From Marinobacterium ramblicola (GTDB taxonomy: Bacteria; Pseudomonadota; Gammaproteobacteria; Pseudomonadales; Balneatricaceae): a stretch of 64,000 bases of DNA. Both the position numbers and the translations under genes were made by a program. Below the pieces are notes generated by a model. It ran no database searches and had not been told where the DNA came from. It saw nothing but the letters and a program-made list of their open reading frames with translations. The stretch is from assembly GCF_019084545.1 (NCBI RefSeq), contig NZ_JAHREP010000011.1, positions 90,035 through 154,034 of the forward strand, read 5' to 3'. Shown here one piece after another: positions 44,950 through 55,247 of the stretch; position 1 is the first letter of the stretch, and every line of letters begins with the position of its first letter.

Positions 44950-46362
44950 TCAGGCCACACCGAACAGATGCTTGAGATAGGGGTTCAGCATCTTGCCCTG
45001 GGGGTCGATGCTCTCCCTGACGGCATGAAACTCCTTCCAGTGACGGGGATAGAGTGCTGCCAGACGCTCGGTATCCAGGGTGTGCAGCTTGGCCCAATGG
45101 GGGCGGCCCTCATATTTCCAGAAGATCGGCTCGATCTGCTCGAAATAGGACCTGTGGTCCAGGTCGCCGAACTGGTGTACGGCGATGGCGACGCTCGGCC
45201 GTCCCTCGAACATGGATAGCCAGATATCGTCCGCGGCCACCGTGCGGTATTCCAGCGGGAAGCAGGTGGGAATTCCGCGCTCGCGTATCGTATGCAGAAT
45301 CTCCCGTAGGCAGGCCGGACCGGCTTCAGCCGGCACGATGTACTCCATCTCGCGAAAACGCACCAGACGTGGGTGGGCAAATATCCGATAGGAGGGGCCT
45401 GTGCGCGTGGTGGTCGCCTCGTCGGCCAGTGTGCGCTTCAGCAGCCAGTCGTAGACCCGCCCGGCGCCGGGTAGCCAACTGATGTTGTCGAATAGGCTGC
45501 GCAGTTTATTAAGTGCTTCCGGGTCGTCTTCGCCCTGGCTGATGTCGCCCGGCTTGGCCAGATCGGTGGATACCGTTGCAGCCAGGTCGGAGTTGGGCAG
45601 CGGCAGAAACTCGAAATGCCGGTGCACTTCCACGCGCCGCTCCAGGTCGTCGAGCACGTCTTCGGTGTATTCGACCCGGTTGGTTTCCGTCAGGTTGAAA
45701 CTCTTGACGTTCTGCAGTCGCACGCGCGTGACGATGCCCAGCGCGCCGAGCGAGACGCGTGCGGCCTGAAACAGTTCGGGGTTCTCGGTGGCCGAGCAGC
45801 GGAGCAGGTCGCCGCCGGGAGTAGCGAGGGTGAGCGCGCTGATCTGTGTCGACATGGATCCGAAACCGGCGCCTGTGGCGTGGGCCGAGTTGGCGAGGGC
45901 GCCGGCCAGGGAAAAGCGATCCACGTCGGGCATGTTGGGCAATGCCTGGCCCACCTTGGCCAACAGCGGACCCAGGTCGTGCAGACGTGTCCCGGCCCAC
46001 AACTCGGCCTGAAGGCTCTGGCTGTCGTAATCGATCAATCCGCTGAGCAGGTCGGTTGCGATCAGCGTGTCATCGGTTGGTACCAGCGGGGTGAATGAAT
46101 GGCTCGCGCCGACCGCCCGCACGGTGCCACGGCTTTGTTTCATCGCCTCGACAACCGCGGCCTCTGCATCGGGCGCCACGCGTTGTGCGGGATTGCAGTA
46201 CTGATTCCCGGCCCAGTTGATCCAGGGGAGGGGTTTGTCGGGGTCGTGGACGACGGCGACGCCCGGTACGGCTGGATCAGGGGGAGATCCGCAGCCGGGC
46301 AGTAAGCCTGCGGCCATAACGGCGGCGCTACCCTGCAAAAAACGACGACGACCGTTTCTCAT
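44950..46362 (-). CDS. Tat-exported FAD-linked lactone/sugar-alcohol oxidase (ALO family)
   Basis: 470-residue VAO-type flavoprotein similar to D-arabinono-1,4-lactone and L-gulonolactone oxidases. A Tat signal (GRRRFLQGSA) with a lipobox-like LLPGCGS predicts an exported, perhaps lipid-anchored protein. The FAD domain has VRAVGASHSFTPLVPTD and NSAHATGAGFG; the C-terminal ALO domain has HWAKLHTLDTERLAALYPRHWKEF. The start overlaps the stop of a cytochrome c gene (ATGA), so electrons probably go to that cytochrome instead of oxygen. The substrate is not deducible; a lactone, alditol or related polyol is the family's range. Confidence 0.87.
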   Translation of the reverse strand: MRNGRRRFLQGSAAVMAAGLLPGCGSPPDPAVPGVAVVHDPDKPLPWINWAGNQYCNPAQRVAPDAEAAVVEAMKQSRGTVRAVGASHSFTPLVPTDDTLIATDLLSGLIDYDSQSLQAELWAGTRLHDLGPLLAKVGQALPNMPDVDRFSLAGALANSAHATGAGFGSMSTQISALTLATPGGDLLRCSATENPELFQAARVSLGALGIVTRVRLQNVKSFNLTETNRVEYTEDVLDDLERRVEVHRHFEFLPLPNSDLAATVSTDLAKPGDISQGEDDPEALNKLRSLFDNISWLPGAGRVYDWLLKRTLADEATTTRTGPSYRIFAHPRLVRFREMEYIVPAEAGPACLREILHTIRERGIPTCFPLEYRTVAADDIWLSMFEGRPSVAIAVHQFGDLDHRSYFEQIEPIFWKYEGRPHWAKLHTLDTERLAALYPRHWKEFHAVRESIDPQGKMLNPYLKHLFGVA

Positions 46363-46679
46363 TGTTGTCCCTCCTTCAGGCCTGCGACCAGACGCACCAG
46401 CACACGAATATCGGCTTCGTCACAGGCGGAGCAGTAACCTGAGGGCGGCATGCCGCCCAACCCCTGCATTACGCTTTTCACCAGGGCGTCCTCGCCACGC
46501 CGATTGCGCTCTACCCAATCCTTCGCTCTGCCCATGGTCGGTATGAAGCGGTTGCCGCCCACATGACACTGGGCGCAGTTGACGCTGAACAGTTTGATCT
46601 GACGTGTGCTAGGATCCGCTTGCACATGGCCGATATAGAGCATCGCGCAGGCGATCAGCAATAGATTGAGCCGTTTCAT
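46359..46679 (-). CDS. small periplasmic cytochrome c
   Basis: 106-residue secreted monoheme c-type cytochrome. The signal peptide is KRLNLLLIACAMLYIGHVQA; the heme site is CAQCH and the likely axial Met is in LGGMPPSGY. A second CxxC-like pair (YCSAC) is near the C terminus. The ATG at 46679 is preferred to an upstream start because it opens the signal peptide. Overlap with the FAD oxidase gene marks it as that enzyme's electron acceptor; overlap and heme are seen, partnership is inferred. Confidence 0.88.
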   Translation of the reverse strand: MKRLNLLLIACAMLYIGHVQADPSTRQIKLFSVNCAQCHVGGNRFIPTMGRAKDWVERNRRGEDALVKSVMQGLGGMPPSGYCSACDEADIRVLVRLVAGLKEGQQ

Positions 46680-46696
46680 GTTTCGTACTCCCGGCT

Positions 46697-48142
46697 TCAA
46701 AATCTGCACAGCCACTGGATCAGGCTGCCGATGAGTTTGCGTTTGACGGGGGTGTAGGGCGGGAAAAACGTCTTCACCACCAGTACCGGACCACCGCGAA
46801 GGCAGGCGCGTTCGTGGGAGAACGCCTTGAACCCGTAGATGCCGTGGCTGCTACCGATGCCCGAGTTGTTGACGCCGCCGAAGGGCAGGCGGCTGTGTGC
46901 GTATTGCAGCATGCAGTGATTGAGTACGAAGCTGCCCGAGCTGGTGTTATCGCGAATCTGGCGAATCGTCGCTTGGCGTGTGCTCCACAGGTACAGGGCC
47001 AGCGGTTTGGGCCGGGCATTGACGTAGGCGATCACGTCATCGACCTGCTCGAACTCGATTACCGGCAGCACCGGCCCGAAGATCTCCTCCTCCAGGATAC
47101 GGGCGGAGTCGGGGATGTCGGTGAGCAGTGTGGGGGCGACAAAGCAGCCGTCCACATCATGTGGGCCGCCTGCAATGCGTTTGGCCCCCAGTTCGAGTGC
47201 CTCGTCGACGAGTGCCGCGATCCGGCCTGCATGCCGGGTGTTGATGATGCGGGAAAAATCCGGGCTGTCGGCGATGTCTGTGTCCCGGGTTCCGTAGCGG
47301 CGGGCGATGATCTCCTTGCAGTGCTGCATCAGCTTGTCGCGGACGCTGCGTTGCACGAACAGCGTATCGGGGGCGATGCAGCTCTGGCCGGCATTGATCA
47401 ACTTGCCCCAGATGATCACCTCGGCCGCACGCTGGAGATCGGTGCTCTCGTCGACGATCACCGGCGACTTGCCGCCCAGTTCCAGCGTCACCGACGCCAG
47501 GTGCCGTGAGGCCGCCGCCATCACCAACTTGCCCACCTGGGGCGAGCCGGTGAAGAAGATATGATCGAAGGGGCAGTCGAGCAGTGCCTGGGCGGTAGTG
47601 GCGTCGCCTTCGACCCAGGCCACTTCGGTGACATCGAACACCTCGGCGATGAGATCGGCCAGTACCGCGTTCACCGCCGGGGTGAACTCCGAGGGTTTCA
47701 GAATGACGGTATTGCCCGCGGCGATCGCCGATACCAGCGGGCCGATCAGGGTCGAGACCGGGTAGTTCCACGGTCCGATGATTAGACAACGGCCCTTGCT
47801 CTGGTAGGTCAGGCTTGCCCTGGTACCGAAGGTGGCAAGCGTCGAACCGACAGACTTGGGTTTCATCCATCGGCCCAGTTCGTGTCGGGCCATGTGAATC
47901 TCGTCGACCACCGGCAACAGCTCGGAGAGTTCGACCTCGGCGGCGGGCTTGCGAAAGTCGGTCTGAAACGCCTCATACAGTGCTTCACGGCGCCCCAGTA
48001 GTGCGTCGTTTAACCGTTTCAGCTTGCGCCGGCGCTCGTCTGCACTGCTGGTGCGCAGCCGTAGTGCCGTTTCCCGCTGTGCGTCAAAGAGTTGCCGGAT
48101 CGGCACGTCGGTGCCGTTGGGGATCTGATCGTCCGGGCTCAT
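46697..48142 (-). CDS. aldehyde dehydrogenase, coniferyl-aldehyde dehydrogenase type
   Basis: 481-residue NAD(P)-dependent ALDH. Catalytic Cys255 is in NAGQSCIAPD, the general base Glu in LELGGKSP, and the nucleotide site in FTGSPQVGK. The C terminus has a hydrophobic, basic tail (PVKRKLIGSLIQWLCRF) as in membrane-associated coniferyl/fatty aldehyde dehydrogenases. Start overlaps the MFS gene stop (ATGA). It likely oxidises an aldehyde made by the aldolase or oxidase of the same operon. Confidence 0.92.
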   Translation of the reverse strand: MSPDDQIPNGTDVPIRQLFDAQRETALRLRTSSADERRRKLKRLNDALLGRREALYEAFQTDFRKPAAEVELSELLPVVDEIHMARHELGRWMKPKSVGSTLATFGTRASLTYQSKGRCLIIGPWNYPVSTLIGPLVSAIAAGNTVILKPSEFTPAVNAVLADLIAEVFDVTEVAWVEGDATTAQALLDCPFDHIFFTGSPQVGKLVMAAASRHLASVTLELGGKSPVIVDESTDLQRAAEVIIWGKLINAGQSCIAPDTLFVQRSVRDKLMQHCKEIIARRYGTRDTDIADSPDFSRIINTRHAGRIAALVDEALELGAKRIAGGPHDVDGCFVAPTLLTDIPDSARILEEEIFGPVLPVIEFEQVDDVIAYVNARPKPLALYLWSTRQATIRQIRDNTSSGSFVLNHCMLQYAHSRLPFGGVNNSGIGSSHGIYGFKAFSHERACLRGGPVLVVKTFFPPYTPVKRKLIGSLIQWLCRF

Positions 48143-49314
48143 GGCGTGTTCTCCAGAAGAGCTGCCTGTCGCGACAGCGGTATATGGCCAAGGGTTTTCA
48201 ACACCAGTGCGAGCATGGCAAAGCCGGCGCTGAAGACAGGTACCAACAGCGCGTTATCATCCTGTACCGCCAGCGACACGATCAGTGGGCCGAAGGCACT
48301 GCCCAACAGCTGTGCGGCGGGCACGAGCACCGCTACCCGTCCGCTCGGATCGACGATAAAGGCCAGGACGATATGGAAGGGCATGATAAACAGCCAAGTG
48401 AACCCGAAGGCCGCCAGCAGCATGGAGAAGAGGGCGAGACTGGGTTTATCGAGCTGGAGCAGGGTGAGCGCAATGCCACCCAGCGCCACCGTGCCCAATG
48501 CCAGAATCAGTCGGGTGTTGAGGCGCCGCACCGTGAAGATGGCGACGATACCGCCGCATACCTGCATCATCAGCACAAGCGATACCACGCCGCCCACATC
48601 CTGGTCGTGCAGACCGTAAGCAAGGCCTAGCGGCTCCAGATAGGCCCAGAGTGAACCGATCGACGCCATCTGCAGAAAGGCCAGTGTCAGCGGCAGCAGG
48701 GAGGTGAAGCTCCAGCGCATGCCGGCCGAACTTTGGCTGTGCAGCGGCCGCAGGCGTTGCGGTAGCGAACGGGCCAACATGCAGGGCAGCAGCGACAGAG
48801 CGGCCAGTACCGCAAAGCCTCCCTGCCAGCCCGCCATCGGTACGACAACGCCCGTGAACAGTGCCGCGACAATCGCCTGACTCAACGTTTGCGCCACCAT
48901 GAAGACAGCGGCGAGCCGGTCGGGGTTGTGGCTGCGGACGATGATACTGGTGGTGAGCCACACCAGTATCCCCTCGGGCAGCCCCGCCATTGTACGAACC
49001 GCCGCCATCGGCAGATCGCCATCGATGAGACAGGTGATACCATCCAGAACCATGATGGTCAGCGATGCCAGTGCGGCGATCCGCCAGGCGCGCGACAGCG
49101 GCAGAAAGGCGTCTGCCAGTACCACGCCTAGGCCCAGCGCCACGATCTCGCCCATGGCGATCAGGCCGATGCCCTGGATAGTGACGACCTGCGCTGCAAA
49201 TAGCTGACCGAGCAGTATCGGTTGCAGGCCGAGAATCAACAGCGCGATCGAGCCGATCGCCAGTGCCAATGCCGTTGAACGCAGCGATACGTCGCGTGGA
49301 GACAGGGGTTGCAT
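48139..49314 (-). CDS. MFS transporter
   Basis: 391-residue inner-membrane permease with about 12 hydrophobic helices and a central basic loop (RSLPQRLRPLHSQS). No conserved sugar- or drug-specific signature is evident. A GGAGG site precedes the ATG at 49314. Its place inside the catabolic operon makes it the candidate uptake system for the pathway substrate, working with the outer-membrane protein encoded upstream. Confidence 0.88.
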   Translation of the reverse strand: MQPLSPRDVSLRSTALALAIGSIALLILGLQPILLGQLFAAQVVTIQGIGLIAMGEIVALGLGVVLADAFLPLSRAWRIAALASLTIMVLDGITCLIDGDLPMAAVRTMAGLPEGILVWLTTSIIVRSHNPDRLAAVFMVAQTLSQAIVAALFTGVVVPMAGWQGGFAVLAALSLLPCMLARSLPQRLRPLHSQSSAGMRWSFTSLLPLTLAFLQMASIGSLWAYLEPLGLAYGLHDQDVGGVVSLVLMMQVCGGIVAIFTVRRLNTRLILALGTVALGGIALTLLQLDKPSLALFSMLLAAFGFTWLFIMPFHIVLAFIVDPSGRVAVLVPAAQLLGSAFGPLIVSLAVQDDNALLVPVFSAGFAMLALVLKTLGHIPLSRQAALLENTP

Positions 49315-49341
49315 GGAAACACCTCCGCTATTCGGTTCGAC

Positions 49342-49980
49342 CTAGTAGCCGCGGCTCTCGGTCGGCAGCTCGCCCCGGGCGAATGCCGCCTGAGCGCGCG
49401 CCTGATCCTTGGCCAGACGGCCGTTGGCGATTCGCCGCACCCACCAGGGCAGGCTTTTGATCCGCCCACCGGTGGCTGCCGCCAGCACATACGCCTTGGC
49501 ACATTTCTCGAACAGCTCGGCATTGAGCGCGAGCCGCGTGTAGGTGATGCCCAGACACAGGGGCAAGCCACCCCAGAGCAGCACGTTGCCGCCAGGACGC
49601 AAGGCAGATTCCAGCCGGCTTTTGCGATCGATCGGCTGTGGCATGGGGCCGATGTGCCGGGCCTGCTCGTCGAACAGCTGCGGCATCATGCCGTTGAAGC
49701 CGGCCATCAAGGCGCCGAACGCGCCGGCACCCAAGGCTATGGCGCCGACATCGCCGCGCAGTTTATAGGTGGCGGCGTGGAGCGAGGCGGGCTCTCCGGC
49801 GCCGTGGGCCTGTCGATCGACGAGCACGGGCTGCTCATCGGTTACCAGGCCGAACCACATCTTGTCTTCGTTCGGGCAGCGCACCGACAGGCTGGCGAGG
49901 CTACCACCGAGCAGCGCCTTGGCCACCAGCCGATTGCGGGTTTCGATCCAGCTGTTCTTCAGGTTGTTTGCATCAGTCAT
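49342..49980 (-). CDS. class II aldolase-like protein lacking the metal-binding histidines
   Basis: 212-residue protein that aligns along its length with the class II aldolase of the same operon (51481-52128): SLHAATYKLRGDVGAIALGAG matches GLHAQLLRRRPDVGCSIHTHQ, and NVLLWGGLPLC matches AYLMRNHGVLC. The zinc ligands His95 and His97 of the aldolase correspond to Leu83 and Ala85 here, and the third His (159) corresponds to Gly. It is therefore probably catalytically dead, either a regulatory partner or a diverged binding protein. The ATG at 49980 lies 4 nt after the aminotransferase stop. Confidence 0.72.
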   Translation of the reverse strand: MTDANNLKNSWIETRNRLVAKALLGGSLASLSVRCPNEDKMWFGLVTDEQPVLVDRQAHGAGEPASLHAATYKLRGDVGAIALGAGAFGALMAGFNGMMPQLFDEQARHIGPMPQPIDRKSRLESALRPGGNVLLWGGLPLCLGITYTRLALNAELFEKCAKAYVLAAATGGRIKSLPWWVRRIANGRLAKDQARAQAAFARGELPTESRGY

Positions 49981-49984
49981 AGCG

Positions 49985-51480
<1,496 letters not shown>

Positions 51481-51484
<4 letters not shown>

Positions 51485-52128
51485 GAAAGGTCTCCTAGTG
51501 CTGTCTGGACGCGTTGCAGGATGGCAGCTCGTTCTGGATGGATACGTGCTTCGGCCGACATGCCCTGGCATAGCCAGGAGTGGGCCTGACTCTCCAGTGT
51601 TTCGACGGCGGCAACGGCACTGTCGATGTTGGCGCTGCAACAGAGCACGCCGTGATTGCGCATGAGGTAGGCGTTGATATCGGGACGTATCGCCCGGCCG
51701 ACCATGCTCGCCAGCAGACCGGTGCCGGAGGGCATGTAGCCGATCAGCGGTACCCGGCTGCCGATAACACGCCTGGCCTGTGGATCGGTCACGTTCAGCG
51801 CCTTGCCGAGCAGTGTGCAGGCGCTGGCGACGGGCTGGTGAGTATGGATGCTGCAGCCCACGTCGGGGCGGCGTCTGAGCAACTGGGCATGGAGCCCGGT
51901 TTCCACCGACGGGTCGCGCTCGCCGTCGATCAGGCTGAGGTCTGACAGTCGAACCACACAGACATCGGCGGCGTTCATGGTCAGGTAGTCGGTGGCCGAG
52001 GGGGTGACGGCGACCTGTTCCGCATCGATACGCAGTGCGACGTTGCCGCCGGTGCCTGCGAGATATCCGCGTCGGGACAGCGCCACACACAGATCGACGA
52101 CCTGCTGTCGTTGGCGTTCAGCCAGCAT
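51481..52128 (-). CDS. class II aldolase/adducin-family protein
   Basis: 215-residue zinc aldolase of the fuculose-1-phosphate aldolase type. Catalytic Glu76 (SVETGLHA), zinc ligands His95 and His97 (SIHTHQ) and His159 (MRNHGVL) are present, and GTGGNVALR is the substrate-phosphate loop. An AAGGAG site precedes the ATG at 52128. The neighbouring FGGY kinase, which overlaps by 11 nt, could supply its phosphorylated substrate, giving a classical kinase-aldolase sugar route. Confidence 0.92.
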
Positions 52129-53746
52129 AAGCGGCTCCTTTCGGGGTTGATTGGTTAAGGCGGGCATAGACCGGGGACAACTGGCGATGCAGCTCCTTGA
52201 AAAAGCCGAAGCGCTCGTCATACAGCTCGCGCAGTTGAGCGTTCGGCTCGTAGATACGGCGGTGGCGTTGCAGGCTAGGGAGATCGGACGGGCGTAGCGC
52301 GCCGATACCGATACCGGCGAGGAAGGCTGCACCCTGAGAGTTGGCCTGGATCGGATTCTCCATCTGCCGAATCGGCCGGCCGCTCACATCGGCGATGATC
52401 TGACACCAGAGGTCCGACTGTGCGCCGCCGCCGACCGCGGCGATCGGCCCCGGATCCCGCCCCAGCAGGCGCACGAAGGGTTCCATCATCCAACGGCTAT
52501 TGAAGGCCACACCCTCCAGAAAGGCGCGGATGATGTCCTCACGCGAGTGGCCGAGCGAGAGATTGACAAGACCGGCACGCAGGGTGGAATCCTCCACCGG
52601 GGTGCGCTCGCCGAACAGCCAGGGCATATAGATGAGGCCGTTGGCACCGGCGGGCACTCGCGCGGCGATGATGTTGAGGATCTCGTATACATCGGGTTGC
52701 TCCTCATCGCTAAGGAACTCGTCCGAATGAAACAGGATTCGGTCGCGCAGGAACGACAGGTTGACGCCGGCCGAGGACTGAAGGGCGATGGCGAGATAGC
52801 GTCCCGGGATGGCGCAGGGCACCGAGGCGATCTTGCTGCGCACATCGGTCTTCTTGAACGGTACATGCGCGCCCAGCCAGGAGGAGGTGCCGAGGTAGAG
52901 GTGCGGCTCAAAATCCTGGACTGCGGCGCCGACGGCGACCGCCGAGGTATCGATCGCACCGGCCACGACAACGGTATCGCCCGGCAGCCCCAGCTGTTCG
53001 ATCACCTCTTTCAGCACCGGCCCGACCACCTCGGTGGAGGGGATGATATCCGGCAGCTTCTCCCGGTCGATGCCAAGCAACGTCAGCAGAGAGGCGTCGT
53101 AGCGGATCCGGTGCGGGTCGCGGTTGTCCGTGACCCAGGTCGTGAGCATCGAATCCGGCGTAGAGCAGTAGCGGCCGGTGAGCCTGAGGTTCATATAGTC
53201 GAGTGCATTGAGGAACTTGTAGGTTCGCGCGTAGCGCTCGGGTTCGTGATCGCGGATGTAGGCGATGTGTCCGGCGTTGTCCTTGCCGGATTGGGCAGGT
53301 ACACCCCCGGTCAATCGCAGCCAGCGCATCAGCTTGCCGGGCGCGTGACCCATCACGTTGAAAAAGCGGCCGCGCAAGCGCCGGGCGATCGCCTGGGCGC
53401 CGCGCATATCCAGCCAGAGCATGGCGCGACCGAGGGTGTTGCCGTCTCGGTCGACGCAGACCGTGCATTCGGCCTGTGTCGAACAGCAGACCGCGACGAC
53501 TCGCTTGCGCAGCTCCGGGTCGCTGCAGACCGCAGCGGCGGCATCGATAAACGCCTGCCACCAGTCATGCGGATCCTGCTCGACGCCGACACCGTCGACG
53601 TGTAACTCCACCGGCTCGAACGCCCAGGCCGCTACCGTCCCATCGAGAGAGACGAGCGCGCACTTGCATCCCGAGGTGCCGAGATCGACCGCGAGCACCA
53701 GCGGACCTGAGGTTGTTTTGCCTTGATGAAGGGAGGGGTGTGACAT
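52118..53746 (-). CDS. FGGY-family carbohydrate kinase
   Basis: 542-residue sugar kinase of the xylulokinase-like group. The ATP/phosphate motifs are VDLGTSGCKCALV near the N terminus and VVAGAIDTSAVAVGAA in the second domain; the FGGY signature region is AFLEGVAFNSRWMME and AVGGGAQSDLWCQI. The ATG at 53746 overlaps the stop of the outer-membrane gene (TGATG). It is somewhat longer than typical xylulokinases. Sugar specificity cannot be read from sequence. Confidence 0.9.
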   Translation of the reverse strand: MSHPSLHQGKTTSGPLVLAVDLGTSGCKCALVSLDGTVAAWAFEPVELHVDGVGVEQDPHDWWQAFIDAAAAVCSDPELRKRVVAVCCSTQAECTVCVDRDGNTLGRAMLWLDMRGAQAIARRLRGRFFNVMGHAPGKLMRWLRLTGGVPAQSGKDNAGHIAYIRDHEPERYARTYKFLNALDYMNLRLTGRYCSTPDSMLTTWVTDNRDPHRIRYDASLLTLLGIDREKLPDIIPSTEVVGPVLKEVIEQLGLPGDTVVVAGAIDTSAVAVGAAVQDFEPHLYLGTSSWLGAHVPFKKTDVRSKIASVPCAIPGRYLAIALQSSAGVNLSFLRDRILFHSDEFLSDEEQPDVYEILNIIAARVPAGANGLIYMPWLFGERTPVEDSTLRAGLVNLSLGHSREDIIRAFLEGVAFNSRWMMEPFVRLLGRDPGPIAAVGGGAQSDLWCQIIADVSGRPIRQMENPIQANSQGAAFLAGIGIGALRPSDLPSLQRHRRIYEPNAQLRELYDERFGFFKELHRQLSPVYARLNQSTPKGAAYAG

Positions 53747-54618
53747 CAGAAACGCCTCGTAATGGAAAAGACGACCGCATCCCCGTCGGTCGCGCGTAAC
53801 TTGTTGCCGTCGGCCACCTTGTACAGCTCGCCTGCATTGGTGTTGGTGGAGTACCAGTCGAGACTCCAGTCCAGCCCCCACTGGGTGCGTGTCAGGCCGA
53901 CTCCGTAGTCGGTGAAGTCGGCTTCCTTGAAGTTCTTCACCTTTTGGTGGCCGACATGCAGGGTGAGTGTGGTGGCGGGCATCAAATCGACCGTGTAATC
54001 GAGATCGAAAAGCATGGTGCCGCGTGAGTTGTGGTCGCCCCGGCCGTAGCACTCAAGTGCCTTGGTCGGATCGGTGGCGAGTTGCAGCATCTGACCACAG
54101 ACTCCGCCGGTATCGGCGCCGCGATAGGTGTCGGAGATCACATAGAGCATGCGCCCCTCGAGCGCGCCGTAATTGGCCTCGAACAGCAAGAAGTCACTGT
54201 TGAAATCGGTGGTCTTGAAATCGCCGGGGGTGAAGGTGCCCATATCGAACGAGTGCGGCGCCTGAAACTTGGCCCCCGGGAAACGCTCGGTGGCGGCACC
54301 GACGCCGAAGTGCCAGGCATCGGGGTCGCCCCAGCGATAACCCAACCCAAGGGTGATGGCGGCTCCCGAGCCATCAGGAAACTGCTTCTTGCTGATTCGA
54401 GCAACTTCGAACAGACCAATAAGACCGCTTTCGTGCGCGATCTCGGTATGCAGCATCAACGACGGCTCCAGCAGGGAGTCCGAGATGCCGCGTGTGCGTT
54501 GGTCTGTCTTGATCGTGATGTCGGTATCGATATTGTAACTATCCGCTTCACGCTCAACCGCTTGAGCGGAGCCGAACAGGGCCGATGCGAGCAGTATCGA
54601 CAGTGATGAAATGCGCAT
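53746..54618 (-). CDS. TorF-like putative outer-membrane protein
   Basis: 290-residue exported protein with a signal peptide ending near AQAVE (residue ~21) and alternating beta-strand composition ending in VVFSITRRF, a typical barrel C terminus. It resembles the TorF putative porin group (NIDTDITIKTDQRTRGIS..). The first strand motif RGISDSLLEPSL is characteristic. It probably forms the outer-membrane entry or an anchoring channel for the pathway's substrate. It is the second gene of the operon after DUF2147. Confidence 0.78.
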   Translation of the reverse strand: MRISSLSILLASALFGSAQAVEREADSYNIDTDITIKTDQRTRGISDSLLEPSLMLHTEIAHESGLIGLFEVARISKKQFPDGSGAAITLGLGYRWGDPDAWHFGVGAATERFPGAKFQAPHSFDMGTFTPGDFKTTDFNSDFLLFEANYGALEGRMLYVISDTYRGADTGGVCGQMLQLATDPTKALECYGRGDHNSRGTMLFDLDYTVDLMPATTLTLHVGHQKVKNFKEADFTDYGVGLTRTQWGLDWSLDWYSTNTNAGELYKVADGNKLRATDGDAVVFSITRRF

Positions 54619-54681
54619 GCTTGGATCTCCTCAATTTATTGTTTTTTTCGAGGGGGAACAGTGATCGGGACTTTTTAGGTT

Positions 54682-55125
54682 TTATTTGCGGCAGGCCGGT
54701 TTTGTCGGAAGCCGTTCCGTACGAGTGAGATGTTCCGTCTCACCCAGCACCGCCACACCGATAAAGGCCCGAACGTCAAGCTCATTGCCATCGGCACTTA
54801 GCTTGCCCTTGTAGGTCCTGTCTTTTCGCGGGTCATAGACCCAGCCGTTACGCCAGGCACCGTCGCTGTACTCATCCAACTGAATAACGCGCTCGCCGCA
54901 GGTATCGGTGGAGGTGCCGGCGTCCACGTCCCAGACAATGGTTCCGCACACTGAGCCGGGTCGATCCGGACAGTCTTCGACCTTGATGACGGCATCTCCC
55001 ACTTCCGTAAGCCATAAGCCTTTGGCGTCGTTTGGAGTGTTGGCGAGAGCATGCTGAGCACCGAGCAGCGCCGACGTCAGCAAAAGGAGAGAAGTTGCGT
55101 ACTGCCGTGTTGTTATTTTTGTCAT
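54682..55125 (-). CDS. exported DUF2147 protein
   Basis: 147-residue secreted protein with a signal peptide (cleavage near ALANT, residue ~29) and a DUF2147 domain (KGLWLTEVGDAVIKVEDCPD, CGTIVWDVD, YKGKLSADGNELDVRAFIGVAVLGE). Members often bind fatty acid- or polyester-like ligands, but the function is not established. Four cysteines could form two disulfides. It is the first gene of the operon, facing the TetR gene across 122 bp. Confidence 0.85.
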   Translation of the reverse strand: MTKITTRQYATSLLLLTSALLGAQHALANTPNDAKGLWLTEVGDAVIKVEDCPDRPGSVCGTIVWDVDAGTSTDTCGERVIQLDEYSDGAWRNGWVYDPRKDRTYKGKLSADGNELDVRAFIGVAVLGETEHLTRTERLPTKPACRK

Positions 55126-55162
55126 CTTTGCCTCCTCAGAAGGGATTTCCCGTAAAGGTAGT

Positions 55163-55183
55163 GATTACTATCGTATAGTCATC
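55163..55183. promoter_or_regulatory. candidate TetR operator between DUF2147 and tetR
   Basis: A 21-bp imperfect palindrome GAT.ACTAT.CGT.ATAGT.ATC centred at 55173, in the 122-bp divergent spacer. It could block both the operon and the regulator gene. Its ATAGT half-site recurs in the palindromes upstream of the SCP2-P450 genes. Confidence 0.6.
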
Positions 55184-55247
55184 GCTATCGTTTTTGCAAC
55201 ACTCTTGTGCAATAATTCTTCGCTCTACTCACGTTCTGGTTTTCGAC

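Noticed and set aside
52118..54052. Longer start for the FGGY kinase at 54052
   Set aside because: The extra residues overlap the outer-membrane protein gene out of frame; the ATG at 53746 fits kinase family length and operon coupling.
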